DNA from: a virus
Length of the DNA stretch: 39,112 nucleotides
Virus record (IMG/VR): IMGVR_UViG_3300033182_001404
Location: 1-39,112 of that record
Direction: 5' to 3' (one strand)
The notes below the pieces were generated by a model. That model had not been told where the DNA came from. It saw nothing but the letters and a program-made list of their open reading frames with translations, and did no database searches. This document shows positions 29,330 through 35,643 of this stretch, in pieces; positions within the stretch are counted from its first letter, which is position 1, and every line of letters begins with the position of its first letter. The position numbers and the translations under genes are program-made.

Positions 29330-30064
29330 ATGGCTTTGCCGAAACTCAATGTAATGACACATACACTCAAACTTCCCTCCACTGGTGAAGAGTTGACCTA
29401 CAGACCATTCTTGGTCAAGGAAGAAAAAATCTTGATGATGGCTATGCAGAGTGGAGAAGCAAAAGATATGATTCGTGCATTGAGAGAGATTATCTCTTCA
29501 TGTATTGAAACTGACATTGATGTGAATTCATTGCCAATGTTTGACATTGAATATATCTTCCTTCAACTGAGAGCAAGATCGGTTGGAGAAGTGATTGACA
29601 TCAATTACTCACTAAAAGAAGATCCCTGTGATAAATTACAAAATGCATCATGCAATTATCAAGTATCTATCAATCTAGATGACATTGAAATAGAAAAAGA
29701 TCCAAAACATAAAGATTTGATTGATTTGAATGATACTATCAAAGTAAAAATGAGATATCCAAAAATTGAACTGACAGCAAGAATGGCAGGACTAACAGGT
29801 GACGAGTTAGTCAATAAAACATTTGAAATGATTGCTGACAGTATAGAATACATTATGGAAGGAGTAGAGATTCATAAATCCTCAGACTATACTCAGAATG
29901 ATATTGAAGAATTTTTGAATTCTCTTTCAACCAATCAATTCAAAAAAATTCAAGAGTTTTTTGAAACAATGCCCAAACTAAGAAAAAACATTGTTGCTAC
30001 ATGCTCATCATGTGGTAAGAAAAATGAAAGAACTCTTGAGGGTATGGCAGATTTTTTCGTATAG
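29330..30064 (+). CDS. 26: gp26-like baseplate hub/tail assembly chaperone (zero-frame product)
   Basis: 244 residues. LPKLNVMTHTLKLPSTGEEL, TYRPFLVKEEKILMMAMQS and FDIEYIFLQLRARSVGEVID are diagnostic of the T4 baseplate protein family of gp26. A C225-x-x-C228 pair (ATCSSCGKK) near the C-terminus and further Cys at 100 and 108 suggest metal binding. The gene has a TAGGAG ribosome site. The stop (TAG 30062-30064) lies 3 bases after a U_UUU_UUC heptamer, so part of translation probably continues in the -1 frame into the gp51-like extension. In T4, gp26 and gp51 are needed for hub assembly; a tape-measure chaperone role is inferred from the layout. Confidence 0.8.
   Translation: MALPKLNVMTHTLKLPSTGEELTYRPFLVKEEKILMMAMQSGEAKDMIRALREIISSCIETDIDVNSLPMFDIEYIFLQLRARSVGEVIDINYSLKEDPCDKLQNASCNYQVSINLDDIEIEKDPKHKDLIDLNDTIKVKMRYPKIELTARMAGLTGDELVNKTFEMIADSIEYIMEGVEIHKSSDYTQNDIEEFLNSLSTNQFKKIQEFFETMPKLRKNIVATCSSCGKKNERTLEGMADFFV
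30052..30058 (+). promoter_or_regulatory. Programmed -1 ribosomal frameshift site U_UUU_UUC
   Basis: In the gp26 frame the codons read GAT TTT TTC GTA TAG, so T-TTT-TTC is a canonical X_XXY_YYZ slippery heptamer. A Shine-Dalgarno-like GAGGG (30038-30042) lies 9 bases upstream, a spacing like that of the dnaX frameshift stimulator. A 12-base palindrome (GAGTCATGACTC, 30069-30080) lies 10 bases downstream and could form a short stem. A -1 slip gives a 307-residue fusion. Confidence 0.7.
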
Positions 30065-30252
30065 GGCTGAGTCATGACTCCTTGGCGAACCACTATACTA
30101 CAAACTTCGCTATGATTCAGCACCATCACTGGAGTCTGACTGAACTTGACGACATGATACCGTTTGAAAGGCACATCTATGTTGAGATGCTTTCAAACTG
30201 GATAAAAGAAGAAAATGAAAGAATTGAAGAACAAAACCGTAAAAGAGGGTAA
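30058..30252 (+). CDS. 51: gp51-like extension read in the -1 frame after gp26
   Basis: After a -1 slip at 30052-30058 the frame reads 64 codons, RIGLSHDSLANHYTTNFAMI followed by QHHHWSLTELDDMIPFERHI and YVEMLSNWIKEENERIEEQN, to TAA at 30250-30252. The LTELDDMIPFERHIYV core is the usual pattern of tail assembly chaperone C-terminal parts and gp51-type proteins (SL-x-ELE-x-MxPWE-x-x-IY). The only in-frame ATG (30112) has no ribosome site and would lose GLSHDSLANHYTTNF, so translation by frameshift is favoured over a separate 46-residue gene. The stop abuts the tape measure ATG (TAA-ATG). Confidence 0.7.
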   Translation, partial: RIGLSHDSLANHYTTNFAMIQHHHWSLTELDDMIPFERHIYVEMLSNWIKEENERIEEQNRKRG

Positions 30253-32757
30253 ATGTCTGAAGAAGTTACTATTGTAAACTCAAAAGATTTAGCTAATAAC
30301 ATTGGAAATTTAGTATCAGTTCAATTTAATAACAGTATCAATAAACTGATAGCAAATCAAAATGCAATATCTTCTACTCAAAAAATATTAGATCTAGAGT
30401 CCTCAAGAGAACAAGCAATTTTGTTTCAAAGGATGTTATCATCTTTAGAAAATTTTAAAGCAAATATTACTTTAGATGCTAAAAAAGATGGTGATACTGG
30501 ACTATTGGGCTATTTGATAAAAGGTCTCGGTCTTCTAGGTAGTGGTATGTTAGCATTCATGGGTGGCTTTGCTTCAGGGTATTTTGAAAACTTCAAAAAA
30601 ATAATCATTGATCCCATATTCAAGGCACTTGAACCAATAATTGATCTGGTGAAAAATGCAGTAACTAAAGTAGGAGATGCATTTAAAGCAGATGTTCTAG
30701 ATCCATTTAGTAAAAAAATTGATGATATTAAAGCATTATTCGGCCCAGATGGATCAATAGGAAAATTCTTCACTAAAGTCAAAGACTTTTTCAACACAAA
30801 ATTACTAGAACCTATAGCAACTAAAATTGATGATATTAAAGCACTATTTGGCCCAGATGGATCAATAGGAAAATTCTTCACTAAAGTCAAAGACTTTTTC
30901 AACACAAAATTACTAGAACCTATTAGTTTGGCAATAGATGATATTAAAGCACTATTTGGCCCAGATGGATCAATAGGAAAATTCTTCACTAAAGTCAAAG
31001 ACTTTTTCAACACAAAATTACTAGAACCTATTAGTTTGGTGATAGATGATATTAAAGCATTATTCGGACCAGATGGATCAATAGGAAAATTCTTCACTAA
31101 AGTCAAAGACTTTTTCAACACAAAATTACTAGAACCTATTAGTTTGGTGATAGATAATATTAAAGCACTGTTTTCAGCAGAAGGTGGAACAACAGTCGGT
31201 AAAACATTAAATAAAATTAAATCATTTTTTACTGGCAGTTTTGGAAACACGATTACTACAGTGATTGATTACTTCAAAGAATTCAAATTTGAAGATTCCT
31301 TTATCGGTAAGACTTTATCTAAAGTCAAAGGATTTTTTGGGACTACTGCAGGTGAAGGTGGTATCTTTTCCAAAATTACTGATTTCATTAGCCCACTGAC
31401 AGATTTCAAACTTCCAGATGGGGTATCTAAAATTTTAGGCGGTATCGGAAAAATATTTGGTAAAGTATTTTTTGTGGTTGATTTGTTTATGGGATTCTTT
31501 GCCGCATTTGAAGCATTTGAAGAAACGGAAGGAAGTCTTGCAGATAAAATTATCGCAGCAATCAAAGCATTTATTGATGAAGTCATATTTGGTCTTCCGA
31601 ACTTTTTGATTGATCTCGTTGGTAAGGGTGCTGCAGCAATCTTCAAATTATTCGGTCAAGAAGATGCAGCAGCCAACATAGAGAAGGTAACTGAAAACTT
31701 TAGTTTAATGGACGTTCTATCAGAAAATTTTGAAATCTTAGTAAATGAACTTCCTAACTGGATTGACAAAATATTTGATTTTGATTTCAAACTCCCAGAT
31801 GGGGTATCTGAAATTTTAGGTGGTATCGGAAAAATTTTCGGTAAAGTATTTTTTGTGGTTGACTTGTTTATGGCATTCTCTACTGCATTTGAAGCATTTA
31901 ATGAAACGGAAGGAAGTTTTGCAGATAAAATTATCGCAGCAATCAAAGCATTTATTGATGAAGTTGTATTTGGTCTTCCAAACTTTTTGATTGATCTTGT
32001 AGGGCAGGGTGCTGCAGCAATCTTCAAATTATTCGGTAAAGAAGATACAGCAGCCAACATAGAGGAAGCAACTAAAGACTTTAGTTTAATGGACGTTCTA
32101 TCAGAAAATTTTGAAAAATTATTAGATGGAATTTCTAAATTTTTTGATAATTTATTCAGTATAGATGTAAATTCAATCATCAAATCTATTCCTGGCGGTG
32201 AAACTTTGATGAAATTATTTGGTGCTGGTGAATCAAGTAAAGCAAGAACTCAATTAGCATCAATCGGTTTAGAACAAGGATCAACTGATTTTGGTAAATG
32301 GGATGTTGATATAGAAGAACTAAGAAATAAAATTCAAGGAATGAATAAAGAACAACTTGAAATGATACAAAATAACATAGCTAGTTTAGCCATGTCAGAT
32401 GAGATTGATAACCTTAAAGAGGTTGAGGAAGTACTTGCAGAAAAAGCAAGAGGGTTTAAAACTGGTGGATTAGTTGAAGGGACGGGATTAGCAGTGCTTC
32501 ACGGGACACCATCTCAACCTGAACTGGTACTAGACAATCAGGCTACTGCCGTATTTATGAAAGCCGCACAATTACTAACAGGTTCTCAAAATATGATAAT
32601 GTCACAATCTTCACAACCAGTGGTTATCAACAACATTGATAACAGTCAGAGAAACCCTGTCATTTCCAACCAGGCAACTCAAATTAAAGTTCCTGACTCT
32701 CCACGACAGGGTGAGACTACTCTGGCCATGATGAACATGGCCTACGCAATGGGTTAA
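30253..32757 (+). CDS. Tail tape measure protein with internal tandem repeats
   Basis: 834 residues. A hydrophobic Gly-rich segment lies at about 83-110 (LLGYLIKGLGLLGSGMLAFM), as in tape measures. Residues 157-300 are four near-identical 36-residue repeats (IDDIKALFGPDGSIGKFF core) plus a diverged fifth. Residues 385-638 are two copies of a 127-residue unit (FKLPDGVSKILGGIGKIFGK start). The C-terminus (FKTGGLVEGTGLAVLHGTPS, then QPELVLDNQA) is typical of marine T4-like tape measures. It follows the gp26/gp51 chaperone frame directly. At about 1.5 angstrom per residue the protein would span roughly 125 nm. It is the functional counterpart of T4 gp29 (590 residues). Confidence 0.85.
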   Translation: MSEEVTIVNSKDLANNIGNLVSVQFNNSINKLIANQNAISSTQKILDLESSREQAILFQRMLSSLENFKANITLDAKKDGDTGLLGYLIKGLGLLGSGMLAFMGGFASGYFENFKKIIIDPIFKALEPIIDLVKNAVTKVGDAFKADVLDPFSKKIDDIKALFGPDGSIGKFFTKVKDFFNTKLLEPIATKIDDIKALFGPDGSIGKFFTKVKDFFNTKLLEPISLAIDDIKALFGPDGSIGKFFTKVKDFFNTKLLEPISLVIDDIKALFGPDGSIGKFFTKVKDFFNTKLLEPISLVIDNIKALFSAEGGTTVGKTLNKIKSFFTGSFGNTITTVIDYFKEFKFEDSFIGKTLSKVKGFFGTTAGEGGIFSKITDFISPLTDFKLPDGVSKILGGIGKIFGKVFFVVDLFMGFFAAFEAFEETEGSLADKIIAAIKAFIDEVIFGLPNFLIDLVGKGAAAIFKLFGQEDAAANIEKVTENFSLMDVLSENFEILVNELPNWIDKIFDFDFKLPDGVSEILGGIGKIFGKVFFVVDLFMAFSTAFEAFNETEGSFADKIIAAIKAFIDEVVFGLPNFLIDLVGQGAAAIFKLFGKEDTAANIEEATKDFSLMDVLSENFEKLLDGISKFFDNLFSIDVNSIIKSIPGGETLMKLFGAGESSKARTQLASIGLEQGSTDFGKWDVDIEELRNKIQGMNKEQLEMIQNNIASLAMSDEIDNLKEVEEVLAEKARGFKTGGLVEGTGLAVLHGTPSQPELVLDNQATAVFMKAAQLLTGSQNMIMSQSSQPVVINNIDNSQRNPVISNQATQIKVPDSPRQGETTLAMMNMAYAMG
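30721..31152 (+). repeat. Four 108-bp direct repeats in the tape measure gene
   Basis: Repeat starts at 30721, 30829, 30937 and 31045 give an exact 108-base period (36 codons); a diverged fifth unit starts at 31153. The first about 90 bases of each copy are almost identical, with changes such as gcattattcgg versus gcactatttgg. The differences cluster in the last 15 bases (atagcaactaaa versus attagtttggca). This indicates recent duplication or conversion. Confidence 0.92.
31405..32166 (+). repeat. Two 381-bp direct repeats in the tape measure gene
   Basis: The unit starting at 31405 is repeated at 31786 (127 codons each). Both copies encode a hydrophobic core with FGKVFFVVDLFM and DKIIAAIKAFIDEV and the end NFSLMDVLSENFE or DFSLMDVLSENFE. 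Copies differ at scattered codons and are older than the 108-bp repeats. The second copy degrades toward its 3' end. Confidence 0.85.
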
Positions 32758-33668
32758 GATTCCTGAGCAAGTTTCTGGAAGTAACTCAAAGTTTCTTCCT
32801 CTTCTTCGTCAGTGTCTTCTGCAGCAGGGGTGGGGGTTGAGGAAGTAAACGGAGTCCCACCTTCAAACGGAACATCCTCTTCTTCAACCACTGTTTTAGA
32901 TTTAGGCTGAGACGGTGGTTGATCACTCAGACCAAGTACCCGATCCAATTTAGCCTTCAGTTCCTCATAGGTCTTGAACTTGTCGGCAGACACCAGCTCC
33001 TTCAGAGAATGTTCTGACTTCCAAATTTCCTCAAGACGATCATCGTCATCAAGAAGAGCCCCAGGCGAATCAAACTCAGACTTGTCATAGTTTGAGTATC
33101 CCTCAACCTTACGAATCTTGAGTTTGAAGTTTGCACCTTCCCACAGATCAAATGGATTGATAGGGTCTTCATCCTCAAACTGAGGGTTCATCAAATCGTT
33201 GATCTTGTCAAAAATCTTCTTACCAAACTTGTAAAGAAAAACTTGACCTTCGTTCTGAGGGTTAGCAGGGTCTTTGACCACATATACATTTGAGATGTAG
33301 GTCAGACGCCGTTTCTGTTTTCGTGCAATCTCTTTGTTGGCCTCAATCCCCGAATTCCAAAGGACCGAGTTGTGTTCAGATACGGGATCTTTTTGCCCAA
33401 GAGTGGTCAGAGAGTTCTCAATGTACCAACCGCCTGGACCCTGAAACCCGTGATTCCAGAGTCGTGCCCAAGGAAGGTCTTCCCCCTCTGGTGCTGGGAG
33501 AAACCGAATAACAGCATAACCATTACCCGCCTTGTCCAACTCTGGACGCCAGTAACGGTTATCATCTTCTCCGTAGGTATTGGGATTTGCAATCTTCTCA
33601 GTCTCTTTGATCAGACTAGAGAGGTTGGATTTTCGTTGTTTCTTCATGTCTGCAAAAGATGAAGCCAT
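32754..33668 (-). CDS. 32: Single-stranded DNA-binding protein gp32, without zinc ligands
   Basis: 304 residues (T4 gp32 has 301). MASSFADMKKQRKSNLSSLI is the basic N-terminal self-association region, and YAVIRFLPAPEGEDLPWARL then WNHGFQGPGGWYIENSLTTL start the OB core. FKLKIRKVEGYSNYDKSEFD is the second core motif. The C-terminal 50 residues are acidic (AAEDTDEEEEETLSYFQKLA), the usual partner-binding tail. The protein has no cysteine: the T4 zinc-binding segment is replaced by QKDPVSEHN, so the zinc site is gone. It is convergent with the tape measure (3-base overlap) and has its own sigma70-like promoter. Confidence 0.93.
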   Translation of the reverse strand: MASSFADMKKQRKSNLSSLIKETEKIANPNTYGEDDNRYWRPELDKAGNGYAVIRFLPAPEGEDLPWARLWNHGFQGPGGWYIENSLTTLGQKDPVSEHNSVLWNSGIEANKEIARKQKRRLTYISNVYVVKDPANPQNEGQVFLYKFGKKIFDKINDLMNPQFEDEDPINPFDLWEGANFKLKIRKVEGYSNYDKSEFDSPGALLDDDDRLEEIWKSEHSLKELVSADKFKTYEELKAKLDRVLGLSDQPPSQPKSKTVVEEEDVPFEGGTPFTSSTPTPAAEDTDEEEEETLSYFQKLAQES

Positions 33669-33706
33669 CGTGTACCTTTCGTATAATTATTTGAACAACT
33701 GATATT

Positions 33707-33735
33707 AGTATAACTTGTATTCGTATGTTTGTCAA
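33707..33735 (-). promoter_or_regulatory. Sigma70-like promoter of gene 32
   Basis: On the minus strand TTGACA (33735-33730) and TATACT (33712-33707) are separated by exactly 17 bases, close to the bacterial sigma70 consensus. The -35 box overlaps the glutaredoxin stop codon. Transcription would start near 33700, about 30 bases before the gp32 ATG, which has AAAGG upstream. It fits early expression by host RNA polymerase. Confidence 0.75.
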
Positions 33736-34007
33736 CTGTGTTTGTCGTCTACCTCCAATCTTTTTTCTAGTTCTGGAAATCCCCCAATGAACTCACCGTC
33801 CATAAAAATCTGGGGTACGGTTTTACTATTTGTGACAGGAAGAACCTTACCAAATAGTTTTTTATCAGCCTGAATATACATGTACTGAATGTTATGTTCT
33901 TTCAACAAAGCCTTTGCTGATTCACAAGCAGGTCATTGTGGAAACATAAAGTGACCAAGTATAATGGTCCCCTTTGAAAAATCAACTTCGTATTTGATAT
34001 CTATCAT
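33732..34007 (-). CDS. Glutaredoxin with in-frame UGA at the first catalytic Cys (candidate selenoprotein)
   Basis: Reading from ATG 34007 gives 24 codons (MIDIKYEVDFSKGTIILGHF, MFPQ), then TGA (33935-33933), then P-A-C-E-S-A-K and 60 more codons to TGA at 33734-33732, 91 residues if UGA is read. The downstream part is plainly glutaredoxin: SKTVPQIFMDGEFIGGFPEL carries the TVP cis-proline and GG motifs, and PACESAKALLKEHNIQYMYI is the active-site helix. UGA stands exactly where the N-terminal Cys of CPxC belongs. The start overlaps the gp33 stop (ATGA), and the gene lies between gp33 and gp32, so it is transcribed with them. Alternatives are a nonsense mutation, a base-call error (one change from TGT/TGC), or readthrough as another residue. 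Glutaredoxins reduce disulfides, including in phage ribonucleotide reductase. Confidence 0.72.
33902..33920 (-). promoter_or_regulatory. Possible bacterial SECIS-like stem-loop after the glutaredoxin UGA
   Basis: RNA from 33920 to 33902 can pair UCAGCAAA with UUUGUUGA (7 Watson-Crick pairs and one G-U) around the loop GGC. The loop starts 20 nt after the UGA and begins with G, within the spacing and loop rules I recall for bacterial selenocysteine insertion elements. The loop is short and the pairing A-U rich, so chance is possible. Confidence 0.4.
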
Positions 34008-34228
34008 AGCGGTAACTTTGTAGTTTTGGGTAGAAAATGTAGTTCCTCAGCTTCATCCCGAATCTGAGCCTTCATCTTCGTATTTATCAGAGGTGCTACA
34101 GCCTCTGGTTCCATCTTGTGCTCATCACAGTAGTATAAGATGGAATCAATATAACTGAGGTTGGTCTTCTCAACAATATCACTAATCTTGTGATAAAATT
34201 CAGAAGCAGTTTGGATTTGTAATGCCAT
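34004..34228 (-). CDS. 33: Late transcription coactivator gp33-like
   Basis: 74 residues, shorter than T4 gp33 (112) but like the short gp33 of marine T4-like phages. The pattern SDIVEKTNLSYIDSILYYCD, then MEPEAVAPLINTKMKAQIRD and EAEELHFLPKTTKLPL, with the terminal LPL, fits that family. In T4, gp33 bridges RNA polymerase, the gp55 sigma and the gp45 clamp to activate late promoters, and TATAAATA sites are present in this window. Start overlaps the ClpP stop by one base; the stop TGA overlaps the glutaredoxin start and is followed in frame by TAG. Confidence 0.7.
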   Translation of the reverse strand: MALQIQTASEFYHKISDIVEKTNLSYIDSILYYCDEHKMEPEAVAPLINTKMKAQIRDEAEELHFLPKTTKLPL

Positions 34229-34782
34229 TAGTTCAACTCCTTTACTTGGTCACAGATTCCGAGTTTCTTTGCATCCTTCGCCGCAATCCAAACATCGTGG
34301 GCGGGCAATAGATACTTCCTGATCTCTTTTTCAGTCAAGCCAGTACATTTCTTGTAGTGTTTGATCATTCTAGAGGTAGTAAGTTCAAACTCTTTCTGTA
34401 CTGCAAAGAGTTCATGCTCTTTACCATATGTCCCCCAAGAGAACTGGTGAGAGAGAATAGAGGTATTGGGAGTCAGTGTCCTGCTCCCTTGTTGACCAGC
34501 CATAAAAATGGCAAGACCTGCAGAGGCTACAACACCGAGTCCAGTGGTCTTGACTGGAATAGATGACCCACGCATCACATCAATTAGTGCAAAGGAAGCT
34601 GAAAGATCTCCACCATATGAGCATATGACCAGATTCAATTCTTTGTGTTTGTTCTCACTTTTGAAATTGTTTTCTAGAATCCACTCAATAGCAGTCCGAC
34701 ATGAACCAATTTCAATGTCATCCATGAGTAGGTGAAAACCAGCATCATCTAAACTGTTGACTTCTTTGTCTTCACTTGACAT
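34228..34782 (-). CDS. clpP: ClpP-like serine protease
   Basis: 184 residues. The ClpP catalytic layout is present: Ser87 in TGLGVVASAGLAIFMAG, His112 in TSILSHQFSW, and an Asp, probably D163, in LPAHDVW; LNLVICSYGGDLSASFALID gives the SYGG oxyanion strand. The ending WIAAKDAKKLGICDQV matches the SAEEAVEYGLVD region of ClpP. Cellular ClpP has about 195-210 residues including a propeptide; here the N-terminus is short. No ClpX or ClpA partner is in the window, so it might use a host ATPase or act alone, for example on capsid or regulatory proteins. It lies in the gp33/gp32 group, not with head genes. Confidence 0.85.
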   Translation of the reverse strand: MSSEDKEVNSLDDAGFHLLMDDIEIGSCRTAIEWILENNFKSENKHKELNLVICSYGGDLSASFALIDVMRGSSIPVKTTGLGVVASAGLAIFMAGQQGSRTLTPNTSILSHQFSWGTYGKEHELFAVQKEFELTTSRMIKHYKKCTGLTEKEIRKYLLPAHDVWIAAKDAKKLGICDQVKELN

Positions 34783-34877
34783 GACGATTTATCTCCATTA
34801 CGATATTTAGCTCTCATGTACCGAGAACACCATGTTGATACCACCATCCATGCAAGGATGAAGTAAATCCAACTCAT
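34749..34877 (-). CDS. 42-aa single-span membrane protein
   Basis: ATG 34877 to TAG 34749 encodes 42 residues: MSWIYFILAWMVVSTWCSRY, then a basic tail (MRAKYRNGDKSSCQVKTKKS). One membrane span (about 4-17) is followed by positive residues, suggesting that the C-terminus is cytoplasmic. The start overlaps the upstream stop by one base (TAATG), and GGAGTG lies 8-13 bases upstream. It overlaps the clpP start by 34 bases. It fills the only gap between two genes. Its function is unknown. Confidence 0.5.
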   Translation of the reverse strand: MSWIYFILAWMVVSTWCSRYMRAKYRNGDKSSCQVKTKKSTV

Positions 34878-35260
34878 TAAAAATCACTCCTTGTTACAGA
34901 TGTAATCTTGTCAATCTGTTTGTTTAAAATGTCTGTACGGTTCGGCCAACGAATCCATTCTCGTTGGTCTCCGTCTTTTGCCAAATTCCTCAGTAAGGGC
35001 AAAACAAGTTCTTCTACCTCGTTCATTCTCTGAGCCCATTTGTCCTTGAGTTCTTCCTTCCGAGTCTCAAGGTCATCCTGTAACACACGTACACTGTCTG
35101 CAAGAGTAGAAATCTTGGAATTCATCTTCTCCAGTTCTGGAGTAATAGATGATGTGGCAGTGGTTACAACTTCCTTAGCAACATCCACCTGTTGTACCTG
35201 TTGTTGCTGGTATTCTTCGGTACTGACTGTGCTGAAACCAAAATCATTGAAATCACTCAT
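34877..35260 (-). CDS. Conserved coiled-coil protein of marine T4-like phages
   Basis: 127 residues from ATG 35260 (MSDFNDFGFSTVSTEEYQQQ). A Gln-rich linker leads into a coiled coil (ELEKMNSKISTLADSVRVLQ, then DDLETRKEELKDKWAQRMNE) and a conserved end, LLRNLAKDGDQREWIRWPNR followed by TDILNKQIDKI; WPNR is a recurrent motif in this family. ATG 35260 overlaps the upstream gene by 8 bases; a longer frame reaching 35377 runs antiparallel to nothing but overlaps that gene and has no support. I do not know the function. Confidence 0.7.
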   Translation of the reverse strand: MSDFNDFGFSTVSTEEYQQQQVQQVDVAKEVVTTATSSITPELEKMNSKISTLADSVRVLQDDLETRKEELKDKWAQRMNEVEELVLPLLRNLAKDGDQREWIRWPNRTDILNKQIDKITSVTRSDF

Positions 35261-35639
35261 CAGGTTCCTCTTTTTTCGGTGGCGGTTGCTTTGAAAGTTC
35301 AGTGTGCTCTTTTGATTCATTGTCATCTGACTTGAACCAATAGTCTCCTGTTTTGGTGACAGTGGCAACGAAGGCACCGATCATAATGTTGACTAAATCA
35401 CGAGAACCTTGGGGTAAATCACCAAAGAACAATAACCAAATAAGAAGAATAAAAATACCAAAGACTACCAATGAAAGGATCATTCTGGCAACCCAGTTGA
35501 GAATCTTTCTCCTCTCTAGTCTTTCAAATTTCAAAGCACTCATTGGATCAATTTCCCATATTTTTTCAGTTTCAATTTCCAATAATTCTTCAGGAGTATT
35601 TATTTTGTCGTCTTCTAACCTTACTTTCTTATTGAACAT
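35253..35639 (-). CDS. Two-span membrane protein (holin-like, tentative)
   Basis: 128 residues. A charged 45-residue N-terminus is followed by a strong membrane span (about 48-72, WVARMILSLVVFGIFILLIW), a short loop (FGDLPQGSRD), a weaker second span (about 82-97, LVNIMIGAFVATVT), TGDYWFK, and a Pro/Glu/Lys-rich tail. A short hairpin membrane protein with a GAF...GDYWF second segment resembles phage holin-type proteins, but no family is certain. It is in a run of small membrane proteins downstream of a tandem promoter; the neighbour before it ends 5 bases upstream. Confidence 0.6.
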   Translation of the reverse strand: MFNKKVRLEDDKINTPEELLEIETEKIWEIDPMSALKFERLERRKILNWVARMILSLVVFGIFILLIWLLFFGDLPQGSRDLVNIMIGAFVATVTKTGDYWFKSDDNESKEHTELSKQPPPKKEEPDE

Positions 35640-35643
35640 GACG

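Noticed and set aside
30112-30252. gp51-like frame as an independent 46-residue gene
   Set aside because: No ribosome site at ATG 30112, and conserved-looking sequence continues upstream in frame to the slippery site.
30510-32183. Long minus-strand open frames opposite the tape measure
   Set aside because: They mirror the 108-bp and 381-bp repeats of the real gene, have no ribosome sites and give low-complexity protein. They are antisense shadows.
33732-34007. General reading of UGA as Trp in this genome
   Set aside because: TGA ends the PAAR and gp33 genes at positions that fit family lengths, and no other in-frame TGA was found in the genes examined. Trp would also not restore the catalytic residue.
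35261-35377. Upstream extension of the 127-aa coiled-coil gene
   Set aside because: The extra 39 codons lie inside the neighbouring membrane-protein gene and lack conserved features; ATG 35260 fits the family start.
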